Shown here: in pieces, positions 25,155 to 35,619 of the stretch
Layout of the letters: each line of letters begins with the position of its first letter
How positions within the stretch are numbered: position 1 is the first letter of the stretch
Assembly (NCBI GenBank): GCA_031216445.1
Contig: CM062205.1
Location: 18,032,001 to 18,096,000, forward strand
Source: Lateolabrax maculatus
Taxonomy: Eukaryota; Chordata; Actinopteri; Acropomatiformes; Lateolabracidae
Reading direction: 5' to 3'
DNA length: 64,000 nt
Position numbers and translations under genes: made by a program
The notes under the pieces: generated by a model
The model's database searches: none
Told to the model about the DNA's origin: nothing
The model's input: only the letters and a program-made list of their open reading frames with translations

Positions 25155-26569
25155 GCAGAGATGGAGCTGAGGATCAGTCAGAGTCTGTTCGATCGACAGT
25201 CAGAAATTACAAGACGAGTTGTGGAAGGCATCAGCAACATTCACGTATGTACAAACACACACATACACACACACACACTTAATGTTGTTCCATCTGTCTT
25301 GTGTTTTATCTGTCTTATGTTGTTTTTTCCAGACCAACCACATGCGGAGCCTGACTGACTTTGTGGAGGCTCAGGCCTGTTACTTCGACCAGTGCAACCA
25401 ACATGCTCAGGAGCTTCAGAAGGAGCTGGCCAGGTCTGTATGTCTGGTTTTAAAGACTAAAAACTAACTAATGCATGGAAGTCCCTCATTGCTTTCTTTA
25501 TTGCTATTGCTATTTAGAAACACCGTTATGGGTTTTAATTTTTTATCTGAATTGATAATTAAGTTTTCTCAAAGTTTTTTCACACAGCACTACCAAGCTA
25601 CAGTTCACAGCTGTCCAGTGAAAAACTCCAATTAGGGCATTTTTGAGAAGGTGTTTCTTTATGGGTTGAGAAAATACTACAATTTCTTAATCTATACTAA
25701 CAATTTTAAAAAACATAAAACTGAAAAGGGCTATAACTCTGTTGGTAAAAGCTCTCTGTTAGCCAGAAGATGCCCAACTTTACCTCAAGGATGTATTTGT
25801 AGGAGCCAGGACATCTGGTCTCACAAAGAACACGAGACTATTGAGAATACATTTTAAATCAAATTAATTTTTTTCACAATAACAACTTGGTTATGATTTT
25901 GTTTCTTCTTGCAGCATTCCAGCAGTCCTCTGCTCCAATAACTGGCAGTCAGCAATTAGTAATGAAGTTAATCAGCCATCAACAAGCAACCATGTAGCCA
26001 ATGAGCCCGTCGGGTTAAATGAGGTCACTCCAATTCCCATAGTCCTCCACCAACTTCCAGAATTCGACCAGGACTCATGGACCGTGAATCCGCCACCTGG
26101 AGCTAAAAAAACAACGACAGATTCCTCTGTAACCACACAGCCACCTCATCAGACAAATAACAATAACAACAACACCATCTTCACTGATGGGCAGGCAACC
26201 AGCCACTGTTCAGCTGCCAGCCAAGCATTTGATCATGTCCGTACATCAAATTCAGACTCAACAGATCAGATGTCAACAGTCAGCCGAACAACCAGCACAC
26301 CAACCAACAGAGCAGAAGCTCCAGTAACCAATGGTGCAGGTAGTGTGACAAACACAACAACATCTTCCCCACCTTCTGAACTCACTCAGACAGCAGGCGC
26401 AGAAGCTGGTGAGACCATAACAACCGATGACATGGCTACTGAGACCTCTGCAATCAATGGCATGGCTGTCGAGCCTCAAACAACCAATGAAACCGCAAGC
26501 GAGTTTCCCACTATTAATGGAGAAAATGTCCAGGAGCCATCGACAGCCAGTCAGGCTGTGGTTCAGTAG
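12863..26569 (+). CDS. Endophilin-B-like N-BAR protein without an SH3 domain (ten exons)
   Basis: Exons 12863-12919, 13163-13304, 23868-23996, 24094-24227, 24414-24506, 24654-24737, 24842-24865, 25155-25244, 25333-25433 and 25915-26569 join in phase into 502 residues. Endophilin-B (SH3GLB) proteins bend membranes at Golgi, mitochondria and autophagosomes. The N-terminal amphipathic helix (MDLTRLAVDAGQFINRAVQ) and BAR region clearly match: QTEVLLQPNP, STNIHFLTPLR, NKRLDLDIA, FDRQSEITRRVVEGI, HMRSLTDFVEAQ. The BAR part ends near residue 285. The last exon then encodes about 217 residues rich in Thr, Asn, Ser and Ala, including NNNNNN and loosely repeated ING/TNE segments, ending EPSTASQAVVQ and a TAG. 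Human SH3GLB1 and SH3GLB2 (about 365 and 395 residues) end in SH3. No SH3 exon is recognisable downstream to 31 kb. It could be a divergent third paralog or a spliced form whose SH3 exon I missed. Confidence 0.85.
13565..21118. repeat. About 7.5 kb tandem array with two orientation flips
   Basis: The array fills most of intron 2 of the endophilin-B-like gene. Its basic unit contains cactataagggacaaaaa plus caacaaaaacg (about 31 bp). Longer forms near 52 bp add extra roughly 10-bp cgacaaaaag modules. From about 13565 to 14575 the + strand is T-rich (tttatagtgtcgtttttg). From 14576 to about 20120 it is the A-rich complement, and from about 20121 to 21118 T-rich again. In the A-rich core, T occurs almost only in the ctataag element. 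The long Phe/Val-rich open frames in the array are by-products of this composition. I know no named satellite that matches. Confidence 0.95.
21480..22045. repeat. Direct duplication of about 370 bp period beside the array
   Basis: The text ttattcaacttttaactccc occurs near 21618 and again near 21990. Flanking phrases (ctgaccaaggactgagac; ttgactttttcaagca) are also repeated, the latter around several short (CA)n tracts. The sequence continues to a small palindrome gcaatttcttcagaaattgc at about 22133-22152. It resembles a dispersed repeat common in teleosts; family not known to me. Confidence 0.65.
22160..23860. other. Rest of intron 2; no exon seen
   Basis: About 1.7 kb between the repeats and exon 3 of the endophilin-B-like gene. 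No long frame, no recognisable protein motif and no clear terminal repeats were found. Confidence 0.5.
24842..24865 (+). other. 24-nt microexon of the endophilin-B-like gene
   Basis: Bounded by ccaatcag and gtgagt, it encodes eight residues (MWAQEIAQ) that align with the IWAEEV.KAE stretch of endophilin-B1. Phase is 0 on both sides. It is counted within the gene model. Confidence 0.85.
25099..25152 (+). repeat. (GT)27 microsatellite abutting a splice acceptor
   Basis: Twenty-seven gt units end directly at the AG at 25153-25154 preceding the exon at 25155. There is no pyrimidine tract, as at the atr exon 9753. Confidence 0.93.
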
Positions 26570-27622
26570 AGACTAACGTCTCGAGGGGGACGTGACACCA
26601 GGCCAAATCCATTTCATCTGGGACGGATTTTGATTGGAGCTTCGGTGGATTTAGACCAGTGGTAATTGGCATTGTAGATCCAAGAATACAGAGTGTATTA
26701 CAAAGGAACCGATACACAATCATTATAACATGAGGTACGGTAAAAGAAAGATTAATTAAGCCCATAGGGAAGATAATGTGAAGCTGTTGTGAAAGTGCTT
26801 ATTTTTCTAAACGTGATTTAGTGCCACAATAATTTTAGCCTTTAGCCATATTCGTATATTATTCATGTTGTATGAAAATGATGACGGTCGAATATCAGTC
26901 CCCCTCTTGTGGCAATGGATGTAATGTCTGCTAATAACGAGGCCTGACTGACTGTATATTTGCATATGTGCAGTGTGTGATTTGAAAGTTGTTTTCAGTC
27001 TGTGAAACTAAATCTTTATTTTTACATTTAGCTAAATGAGAGAACTAACAAAGCTTTGTGCCAAGTGTATATGTGTATATTTGTTGGTGTGAAAACATCG
27101 ATTCATGTGTGAGTGTCTGTGTCCATGTCTGCGTCCATGTCTGTCAGTGTCCCGTGTGCACTCACCTGTGCTCACCCAAACCCATGACACCTTTAAAAAG
27201 AAGTGTGTGTATACACGTGTGTGACTCTGCAGTTGAGGTCATTTTCCATATGAAACATGTTACATATGTGTGTTGGGGAGTCTGGCAAGGTGACAAAACA
27301 CCAAGCTAAACAGGATCTTTATGCTGTTCCACGGTGCAAAATATGTTTCCTCATACACACTCTGGGTGTTTCCCCCTATACAGTCAAATCATATATTCAC
27401 TTTATCCTCTTACCCCCTTAAAGCCCCTGCTAGGTGAAAAGGGGTAGAAGTTTCCATGTCCAGATGTTGTTAATTTTCTGTGTGAGGGCAGCTCTGCTCT
27501 TCTGTGATGTGGGACCACTCTGGGGACCCTGGATGGAAACACACATATTAATGTAGCAATGGCCCTACTGATGTAATCGCCCACTCGCTCTACACTCTAC
27601 GGTTATGTCCCAATACGTAAAG

Positions 27623-27625
<3 letters not shown>

Positions 27626-27654
<29 letters not shown>
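27626..27654 (+). repeat. (GT)n microsatellite
   Basis: A gt run in the probable 3' UTR or flank of the endophilin-B-like gene. Confidence 0.95.
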
Positions 27655-27656
<2 letters not shown>

Positions 27657-27792
27657 ATACTTGCCACAGCATTTGCCATTCTAGTTGCTGCCAGTTTTAA
27701 ACTGCGTGTGTCATAATTGAGTCACATGTTGTACATAGAGGTGACGTCAACGCGAGGTTGGAGTTTTCACTTGATTCATGTGAAGATGTGGA

Positions 27793-27798
27793 AATAAA
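27793..27798 (+). promoter_or_regulatory. Possible polyadenylation signal of the endophilin-B-like gene
   Basis: AATAAA lies 1.2 kb after the stop at 26569, followed by T-rich sequence. Position is the only support; an earlier variant signal may be used. Confidence 0.35.
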
Positions 27799-28734
27799 TA
27801 TGCGAACAGTGATGTCATATCAGTCCAAATCAAGCGTGGATTTTATCTTTGTTCTCTGGTCGAGGTGTTTCTGTTATTTCCTCATTAAAATCTGCTATTC
27901 GTTCGTTACACACACAATAATGTCCAGGCTGAAGTCTTGATCAGGCTTCCCAGGCCAAGTCTAGTAATATTTCAAACCGTGCAGACGCTCTGAGAAGCTT
28001 GCAGTTAAACTTGGCTTGGTTCACTGATTGCAGTATTATTAATAACATTAAAAAAATAATGATCTCAACACATGCACACTAAAAATGCTTCTCCAAAAAC
28101 TGACGACAGTGTGTGCGTCTCTCCTGTATTTGGCTCCCACTTCTTCACCTCTTTACTGTCTGAGGCTATTCAAACAGAATAGATTGATTAAGTGCAGGTT
28201 GTGTGATATTGATCGGAGCGCAGTCGGGATGCCTGTGGTTCAATAACACCATTAACACTTTTATCACACCACTATATCGGCTCTACATTTTAGAGGGGCC
28301 TCACAGGAGGCACAGCCAGCGCTTCCAGACAGGATAAATAGTGTTTCGTTCCTGTAACTTTTCCTGTGACTCAGCCAAACAAGAATAGATTCTCCTCCAT
28401 CTGTCCCAAGCTGCTCGTGAGTGCTTTTCCGCCACACTGATACAACAACTCCCTACTACGTTTCCAGCCTATTTTTGTCACTTCTGGTATGCACTGTGTT
28501 CGTCAGCAGAGACAGCGTCTCTCTCTCCCTGGTCTTCATGTGATTTTCTGCTTGTGTGTTACAGGAAGGAAATGAAAATGATGTTCTGCAGGTCTGGTAG
28601 ACATGAGTGAGTTATGAAAGTAGATAAAGGGAACTGGGACTTTCCTAATTACATTTTCTCTACCTGAGGGACACAGACTAATAATATTTCTATGCATAGG
28701 CACAGTATATTGTTTTATTTTTTATTTCTTATAT

Positions 28735-28815
28735 TTATATTTAACCAAGTAAATCCCACTGAGGTTGAAAACTTATTTTGCAAGGGAGACCTGACCAAGA
28801 CAGCAGCATAAAAAC
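28735..28815. repeat. Short dispersed fish repeat fragment
   Basis: The pattern tttaaccaagtaaatcccac ... caagggagacctgacc aag resembles a fragment I recall as highly repeated in teleost genomes. Family name unknown. Confidence 0.45.
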
Positions 28816-30016
28816 AATGCAATACTAAAAGTAGAAAATCATTTTGAAATAAGGCTAATGGTAGGCTGAGAACAGACACAATTTAGAAGTAATTTACCAT
28901 AGAGTTCAAACTGGTTTTGAATTCTGCCAGAAACAGCAGATTGATACATCTGAATTCCTTTTCCCGATTCCTATTACGTTTTCTTTACCTTCTCTGTCTA
29001 TACATTAAAGACAGACAGCAGATATCCAGTATTTCTTGCGATCTGAGATAATGATTGCTATACTCAATACTTAAATTTTCTTCCTAGCATTCGATAACAA
29101 CATCAACTTTTATTGATTTAAGTTGGAGTTGAGTGAGCTGAGCTATAACATAATCATCAACTGATACACTCCTATTGGCATCATTTCACATTATTATTAG
29201 TCAGCTATATTCTTACAATGGCTCTGTTGTTTCATGGTATACTGTATTTCAATTATATCTCCATGGTTTCCTCCACTCCCCTTCCTACATGTTGGGGATA
29301 AAAAAGGGACACACCCAGTTCTCATAAAACTGGCCTGTGTTGGCTCACTTTGCTGTGTTAGTGTTGGTATGCGGTTTGTTCATCAGTTAAGTCCTGTTGC
29401 TGTTTTAAACCTTCTGTTTTTAGCCAGTGTAAGCTCTGCTGACAACACCCATTGTCTCATTTCCCCCCTGCATCTCTGGTTTGGTCGGGAAAAACCAGAT
29501 GACAGGATCTGTTCTCCTCTAATTCTCCCCGGCCTGAATCAAATTTGTGCTAATTCGTGAGGAATATGCTCCCTAAATCTTTCATCATCTATCACTGTTT
29601 TTTGTTTTTCCCCTCTCTATCTTACTTTTTCCTTCCTCTTTCCTTTTTTGTCAACCCTTCATCTCTCATCACTCCTCCTCCTCACTGCCAGCTGGGAGTG
29701 TTCTGTGTGACAGCTAGACTGTAGGTGTGGTGTTCAGGTGGGGGTGGTAAACAGCGTCTGGTGGCTGCTGATAAACGCAGCTCCTCTTTTATGGAGTCAT
29801 ATGATGACCTAAATAGAAACATGACCTATAGAGAGAAAAAGGAGGTGGAAATGCCTCTAATGGGCACAAATGAGGACAAGATGAGAGCACCAACTGTTTT
29901 CTGACATGCACACACATTCAATTTTATTTCACACCTGCAAGTTCTGACATATACGTTTATTGCTTTCCTGAAGAGATGCCAATTACTTGCATTTTATGGA
30001 ACTGGGCCAGGGAAAT

Positions 30017-30017
<1 letters not shown>

Positions 30018-30057
<40 letters not shown>
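30018..30057 (+). repeat. (CA)n microsatellite
   Basis: An uninterrupted ca run in intergenic DNA. Confidence 0.95.
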
Positions 30058-30060
<3 letters not shown>

Positions 30061-30325
30061 GCCCACAGTGAGATATTTTTGCTGCAATGAGGAATGGAAA
30101 AATTATACAGATTTCCTCTCTCACTCTGCACCCTTCCTCACCAACACTTCTGTCTCCACTTTTCTCTCTCTATCTCTGTTTCTGTCTATCTCTTCCTCTG
30201 CAGCTTCTCTCTTTTCCTGATAAACCTGCCAGCTCCCACCCCAGTTAGTCCCCCTGCTGCAATTACAGCCTGCCGGACGGAGAAAAAAATCAAATGTAGG
30301 TACTGGTAGACATGCTGACATCTGC

Positions 30326-30346
30326 GGGGGGGGGGGGGGGGGGGGG
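30326..30346 (+). repeat. G21 homopolymer
   Basis: Twenty-one consecutive G. It is a potential G-quadruplex former and a likely site of sequencing length error. Confidence 0.95.
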
Positions 30347-31603
30347 CTCAGTCTGGAGGTCTGCAGAGAGTAGAAAGGTCAGGGCTTTTCCTCTGACCTT
30401 GACATGTCCTGTTTCTGCTGCTTAACCCCAACACCTGTTGACCAGAGCCCTCTGTCTATAAGAATAAGGTCACTGGGCCTTGTTAAGAGTCAAATAGCTC
30501 CTAATTCTCCCTCATGGAATCTTTAATGGACACGGTAGCCAGGCAACAAAATACAACCGCAGCCAGAAAGCAAATTTCGCAGTGTTGCTTAGCAACAAAA
30601 TTTAATTTCAAGTGGTAAAAACAAACTCATTGCAAGCTTAAAATATAACCTGAGCTCTGTAATGTTGCAATTTTTTAGGTTAAGGGATTTGGTGTTGATG
30701 CACAGAGCAGGGAGGGACTCTGACTCATCAGTAAAAAGGTTAAAGAGGCAGACAGGCTGAGAGAGAGTCTGTGGATTGAAATGTCCTGTGGAGACAATGT
30801 AAATGTGGCTGTAGTGGACTGAATGAAACTCATAACAATGGTCAGTTTTTTGCAGTGACAAAAAATGGCATATTTGGATGAATCAATCAATTTCGGTCAT
30901 TAATTACTAAAAAGCTCATTTTAAAGAAGATAAAATGAAACACACAATGTAAGTTTTTCATATGTTAATACAGAATAGTTTTCTTCCATGTTCTGTATCT
31001 ATTTTATTTATAAAAAAAAAAGGCTACATCTGCATTTAATTGTGCAATCCTCTAGTGTGTAATACCAATAAAGCTGAACTTTGACTGATTTTAAAGCTGA
31101 AATGTTTAATGATATAGACAAAAAAAAAAAAAAAACATTTAAGTGCAGATGCATGTGTTTTTCATTTGTCTGGTAGAAATTTTATGAAGTGTAATATAGA
31201 CCTCTGACTTTCTTGGCTTTCTTACAGGTAGAAGCAACATACAGAAAGACTTCACCGTGTCTAAGTATTGTGTGTGAGAAGGGGAGTTTTTTATTTATGA
31301 ATATGTATCTCTCTGTTATACAGTATAGTCTTGTTTCAAAAAAGATATTTTAATAAACTGAAACAAACATACGTTTCAACAGTTTTTAAGTTTCTTTCTC
31401 CCTGTTTTTCTGTTTTCTCTCCGCCCTCCATCCCTCTCTTTTCACCCAAGCTTTCCCTGTACTCCTGTAACTCTCCCTCTCTTTCCCCATAATGCCCCTA
31501 TTTCCCACTCAGTTTGACTTTTGACATATTACCTCCACTGAAGCATTACTCACCCAACCTCCCGAGCACCCCCACCTCTGTCCCACCCTCCTTCTTCCCT
31601 CTT

Positions 31604-31609
31604 TATAAA
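31604..31609 (+). promoter_or_regulatory. TATA box of the PTX3-like gene
   Basis: TATAAA lies about 140 bases before the start codon and about 30 bases before a plausible cap region near 31635. This fits an inducible secreted-protein gene with a short 5' UTR. Confidence 0.6.
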
Positions 31610-31746
31610 CTCAGCACCCGCCACAGTTGGCTCAGTGTGAGGAGCTTTACATACAGTGAAGGGGGGTGAAGAAAAGAAGAGAGAGCAGCTGGGTGACAAA
31701 CACATCTGATAGAGAGTTTTAAAAGCAACACATTCAGGGCTTCATC

Positions 31747-33091
31747 ATGCATGTGTGCAGGATCTGGCGTGTGCTGTGTGTGCTTGTCTTCGTGGGTGCA
31801 TCCTTGTGTGTGAATGAGGTTGAGTATGAAGGGAACTACGCAGACAATTATAACAACGAGATCTCTCAGGACCAGCAGGAGGGTGAGTTTGTTTATTTGT
31901 CCTTTTGTCTCTTTTGTTCCCTGCTTGTTTGAACAGTTGGCTCATTGTGAAGAATTTGTGCTCAGCTGCCATGCCAGATTTCATAAAGCCCAAAAAAAAA
32001 ATCATTCTTACGTGTTTGGATTGAAAAGTCATCAACACATTTTTTTTTGTTTTGGAAGTAAAGGTGTCCCGCAAGGGTCTGTTGTTGGTCCACTTCTGAA
32101 ATTGTACATTAAAACATTATACCCAACTATATTGAATCCTATATGTAAATGTTTTCTTTAACGGGGAAGCACTGTATTGTGAATGAAAAGTGTAGGTTGT
32201 TGTGAATTTTTGTGTGTGAACAAGGGAGTAACAACTGGTAATTTAAGTCCATGTAAGAACTGGTGAGTACTTTATTAGTACCTGATTAATAGAATAACAT
32301 TACACTGTGTTATAAAATGTTACCAGATTAAAAAAAAATGTAATTTAGATCTTGGTTTATGTTACTGTTGTTGTGTAACTTTTCAACTGACCATGGGTAT
32401 AATTGAATATTACTGGGGTGTAATTGAATCCCTGTGGTTGTCATCTACAGGGGAAACTCCAACCTCACCATGCCAGGCTGCAGATTTCTCCCGCTGGGAT
32501 AAACTTTTCATCGCTCTGGAGGACTCCCACATGAGGCAGAACATGCTGCTGGAGTCTCTGGAGCAATGCTGTGGAGGAATGTTCTCCCTCAGGACCCAGG
32601 TGGACAAGCTGGCTAAAGGGACATGCCAGCAGTGTCTACCCAGCCTGGAGTCAGCGTGCAGGGCGCAAGCGGAGCAGGCGAGCGTCAGGCTGCAACAAGG
32701 CTTGGTGGAGCTCCGGGGGGAGGAAGCAGAGAGGGAGAGGAGGTTAAACGCTACCTTGCAGCATCTCCTGCACAGCAGCCATGAGGGGAATGCCCGGCTG
32801 AAGCGGCTGGAGGAAAGTAGAGGCCACAGAGTGGTGCCATCAGGATCGACAGACAGCAGGACGGGACGCCAACCAACACCGGGACCTGGAGGTTTAGGGG
32901 CAGCGTTCGGCTCGGGGACGAAGCCGTTCCCATCTGTCCTGAAAGAGCAGGAGGTGACTTCACCGCTGGACATGGCCACATTGGAAAGGGCCCTGGTTAC
33001 CATAGCAACAGAGCTGCAGAGGGTTCACCTGCAGCTGAGCAGAGTGATAGAGCAAGCAGGAACATTGAGCAAGGACAGAGGAGACACATGA
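31747..33091 (+). CDS. PTX3 N-terminal-domain-like secreted protein lacking the pentraxin domain
   Basis: Two exons, 31747-31882 and 32451-33091 (phase 1 junction), encode 258 residues. Residues 1 to about 21 form a signal peptide (LCVLVFVGASLC). An acidic Tyr/Asn-rich stretch (YEGNYADNYNNEIS) leads to RWDKLFIALEDSHMRQNMLLES, matching the human PTX3 N-terminal region (WDKLFIMLENSQMRERMLLQ). Cysteines 53, 85, 86, 104, 107 and 115 could make inter-chain disulfides as in PTX3 oligomers. Residues about 110-160 and 215-250 look like coiled coil. PTX3 (381 residues) is a soluble pattern-recognition molecule with a third exon for the pentraxin domain. Here exon 2 ends at a stop (KDRGDT), and I see no pentraxin motif in the 2.5 kb before slc35g2. 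It may be a truncated paralog that keeps only the oligomerising part, or a missed third exon. Confidence 0.75.
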
Positions 33092-33226
33092 ATCGCAGAT
33101 GCCCTGGGGACACTCCAGCGATAATGATTTTGCACATACTTTTTTTTAATGTTACTTTTTTTACTTGTTTATGTCTGCTGACAATGAATTTAAATGCACC
33201 ATAAATGTTGTTGGTTTATTATGATG

Positions 33227-33232
33227 AATAAA
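33227..33232 (+). promoter_or_regulatory. Polyadenylation signal of the PTX3-like gene
   Basis: AATAAA lies 136 bases after the stop codon. A signal this close supports 33091 as the true end of the transcript's coding part, not an intron. Confidence 0.65.
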
Positions 33233-33239
33233 AACTTAT

Positions 33240-35334
33240 TAAACAACCTAATCAGCCTCATGGAAAGGTTTCCTCCCTCCACCCACACAGTAATCAACTA
33301 ATTTTCAGCGTGGCATAATATACTGTTCATGCACATGCCTACGCTTTCATTTGAGTCAGTGAATGTGCTCTATCCTTTCCGGCACGTGCCAGAGTTTGCG
33401 CCACTACCACAGTGTTTGGGTAGTTGTGGTGATGTCTGCAAATACCGACGACCGCAAGAAAGTGGGTGAGATGTTGTGTTTAATCCTGCAGCGGCCTCAC
33501 CCTCTCATTAGCTGCTTTAAGAGTCTGTATCCTGAGAGGCCACAGCTTATGATGCTCAGGGTGTTCGTGATTTATGAAAATCCTGCCAGAGCTATTACGC
33601 TGCCGCCCGTCCCTCCTGCAGCCACACACACTGGAGGTACTTTCTGTGTATTTTACAGTTTATGTGTGATGGTGTTTGGTCCCAGATCACCTCTTCGAAA
33701 GGAAGAAAGAGAGAAAGATGATGACCGATAGATAAAAAGAGAGAAAATGATGAGGAAGACAAGAATGAATCAATGATGATCAGATCCTTAATTTAAGTAA
33801 AAATAGCCATGTCACAATGTAAAAACACTGCATTACAGTGATATGTGTCTATCAGCAACATTAGTATTATCAGCAATATTTACCTTAGGTGTTGCAAGTA
33901 TTAATTGTATGTATGCAGCAGAAAGACCCAATATAGTGATGTATAATTATATATTATTCTATATTTTTATTATTACTGATGTATTAACCTCTTAGCAGCA
34001 TTTTAATTTTGTAGCTGGTCAAGATGGAGCTAATTTGAAATCATTTTTATATATTTTGTTAGTTTAATCAATAAAAAAACATTGTCTGCTTTATAAACTA
34101 ATCATAGGTTTTGTATCTAAACTCTTAACCTGCAGAGTAACTAGTAATTATAGCTGTAAATACATGCAACAACGTAAAAAAGTACAATGTTTTCCTCTAA
34201 AATGTAGTAGAGTAGAAGTATGGAGAATCATAAAATGGAAAAAAGATGCTTCACTAAATTTACGAAGTTACTTTCCACCACCAGGCAAAATATCGCAATA
34301 AAGAACATTTGAACCGTATGTGAGTTTAGTTAGGCCAGCCCACTGACATCACACAAGTATTTTCTCTAATGAAAGGCTTACAACCATGGCATGAAAGCAT
34401 CTTTTGTATGCCCATGCCTGTGTGTGTGTGTGTGTTTGTGTGTGTTTCCTTTCCTTATAAATCTGCAGCTGGGTGTAGAATTGCAGGCAAGATCTAAGGT
34501 TTTTTTTTTTTTTTTTTTTGGCCTATTTCTTAAATGTCACAACTAACAAGACGTAGAGGAGCACTGAGGCGGGTTAAGAGGATAGTAGTTATATCTCGTG
34601 TCCAGACTTCCTACTACACTTGTTTCACCATGATACCCAGCATGCATGCAAACACATACACACACACTGTGAGCACACTGGTCTGTTCAATGCGGGGGCA
34701 CTTGTTTTCATTCAAAGTCTCCATCTGTGCAGAGCGTGTGGGGATTCTAGTGAATGGAAACTTTGTCATGTCATCTAATGTTGGCGCTTCATTCATTTTT
34801 ACCACAGAGAAAAAGAGACACGGAAGAAAAAAGGAAAGCAGGAGGCTAATGATGAGGAAAATAGAGGAGGAGAGACCCAGAAAAGAAAGAGTGATGGTGC
34901 GTTTGTGTCTGACAGGTAGTTATTAGACATAATGACTGTTCCCCACACATAGAGCAGTGTTTTTATCAGCCAGCTGGCCAGACGCAGCACAATACCCAGC
35001 CAACCATCAGCCTCGCTTTCTGCCCTGGCTTCCTTCTCTTTCATTTCTGTTTTCGTCATCGGCCATCATTCTCCTTTCTCCCCTGCTTCTTATCTGTATG
35101 CCAACCCCATCATCTCCCCTCTCTCTAATCCCATTCATCTTCCTCTGATTGTCTGTCTCGCTCCTCTCTCTTGCCTCCCATCTTCTGTTTTTTTCTCTCT
35201 CTCTCGCCAGCAGATAGCAGGAAATAGATGGCATCAATCCTCGGCCAACTCTTCAGCTCGCTGGTAAAAGTGACTGACATCACACTCTTGTAAAATGTAG
35301 CCAATATACGCACACACACACACACACACATACA

Positions 35335-35373
<39 letters not shown>

Positions 35374-35430
35374 GGAGGCGAGATACTGATTACAAGTGGC
35401 TGCAGGAATGCGTTGCGTTCATCAGAGAGA
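33240..35430. other. Spacer between the convergent PTX3-like and slc35g2 genes
   Basis: No coding exon or pentraxin motif recognised. It contains a T19 run near 34501 and adjacent (CA)n (35311-35330) and (CT)n (35336-35370) repeats. Confidence 0.6.
35311..35370 (+). repeat. Compound (CA)n-(CT)n microsatellite
   Basis: Ten ca units, a short break, then about seventeen ct units, just beyond the 3' end of slc35g2. Confidence 0.95.
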
Positions 35431-35431
35431 T

Positions 35432-35437
35432 TTTAAT
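35432..35437 (-). promoter_or_regulatory. Possible variant polyadenylation signal of slc35g2
   Basis: ATTAAA on the minus strand, about 185 bases after the slc35g2 stop. No closer AATAAA was seen on that strand. Confidence 0.3.
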
Positions 35438-35619
35438 GTCACATCACATAGTCACTATAACAGACAACACAATATTGGCACTTCCCCAAAAGCAAAGAGG
35501 ACAATACAAAATAGATAAAGCTCCAATAAACATTTAGCAGTCTCTTATGTACACTGGAACCAATGTCATGAAGGAGGGAGTGAGGCGAAGGGAAGGTGTG
35601 CAGAGGAGCGAAGAGATGT

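Larger units (their letters stand above)
27960..31590. other. Intergenic stretch; no gene seen
   Basis: Between the endophilin-B-like and PTX3-like genes. It holds a (CA)n run (30018-30057), a G homopolymer (30326-30346) and a short dispersed repeat near 28735-28815. The frames 29234-29560 and 29987-30220 have no recognisable features. Confidence 0.6.

Noticed and set aside
32410..33003. 197-codon minus-strand frame opposite the PTX3-like exon
   Set aside because: The plus strand carries the spliced, signal-peptide-containing, homologous protein; the reverse frame is its GC-rich shadow.
33363..33731. 122-codon frame after the PTX3-like gene as a candidate missing pentraxin exon
   Set aside because: No pentraxin motif, no hydrophobic beta pattern of that family and no fitting acceptor phase; the gene already has a nearby polyadenylation signal.
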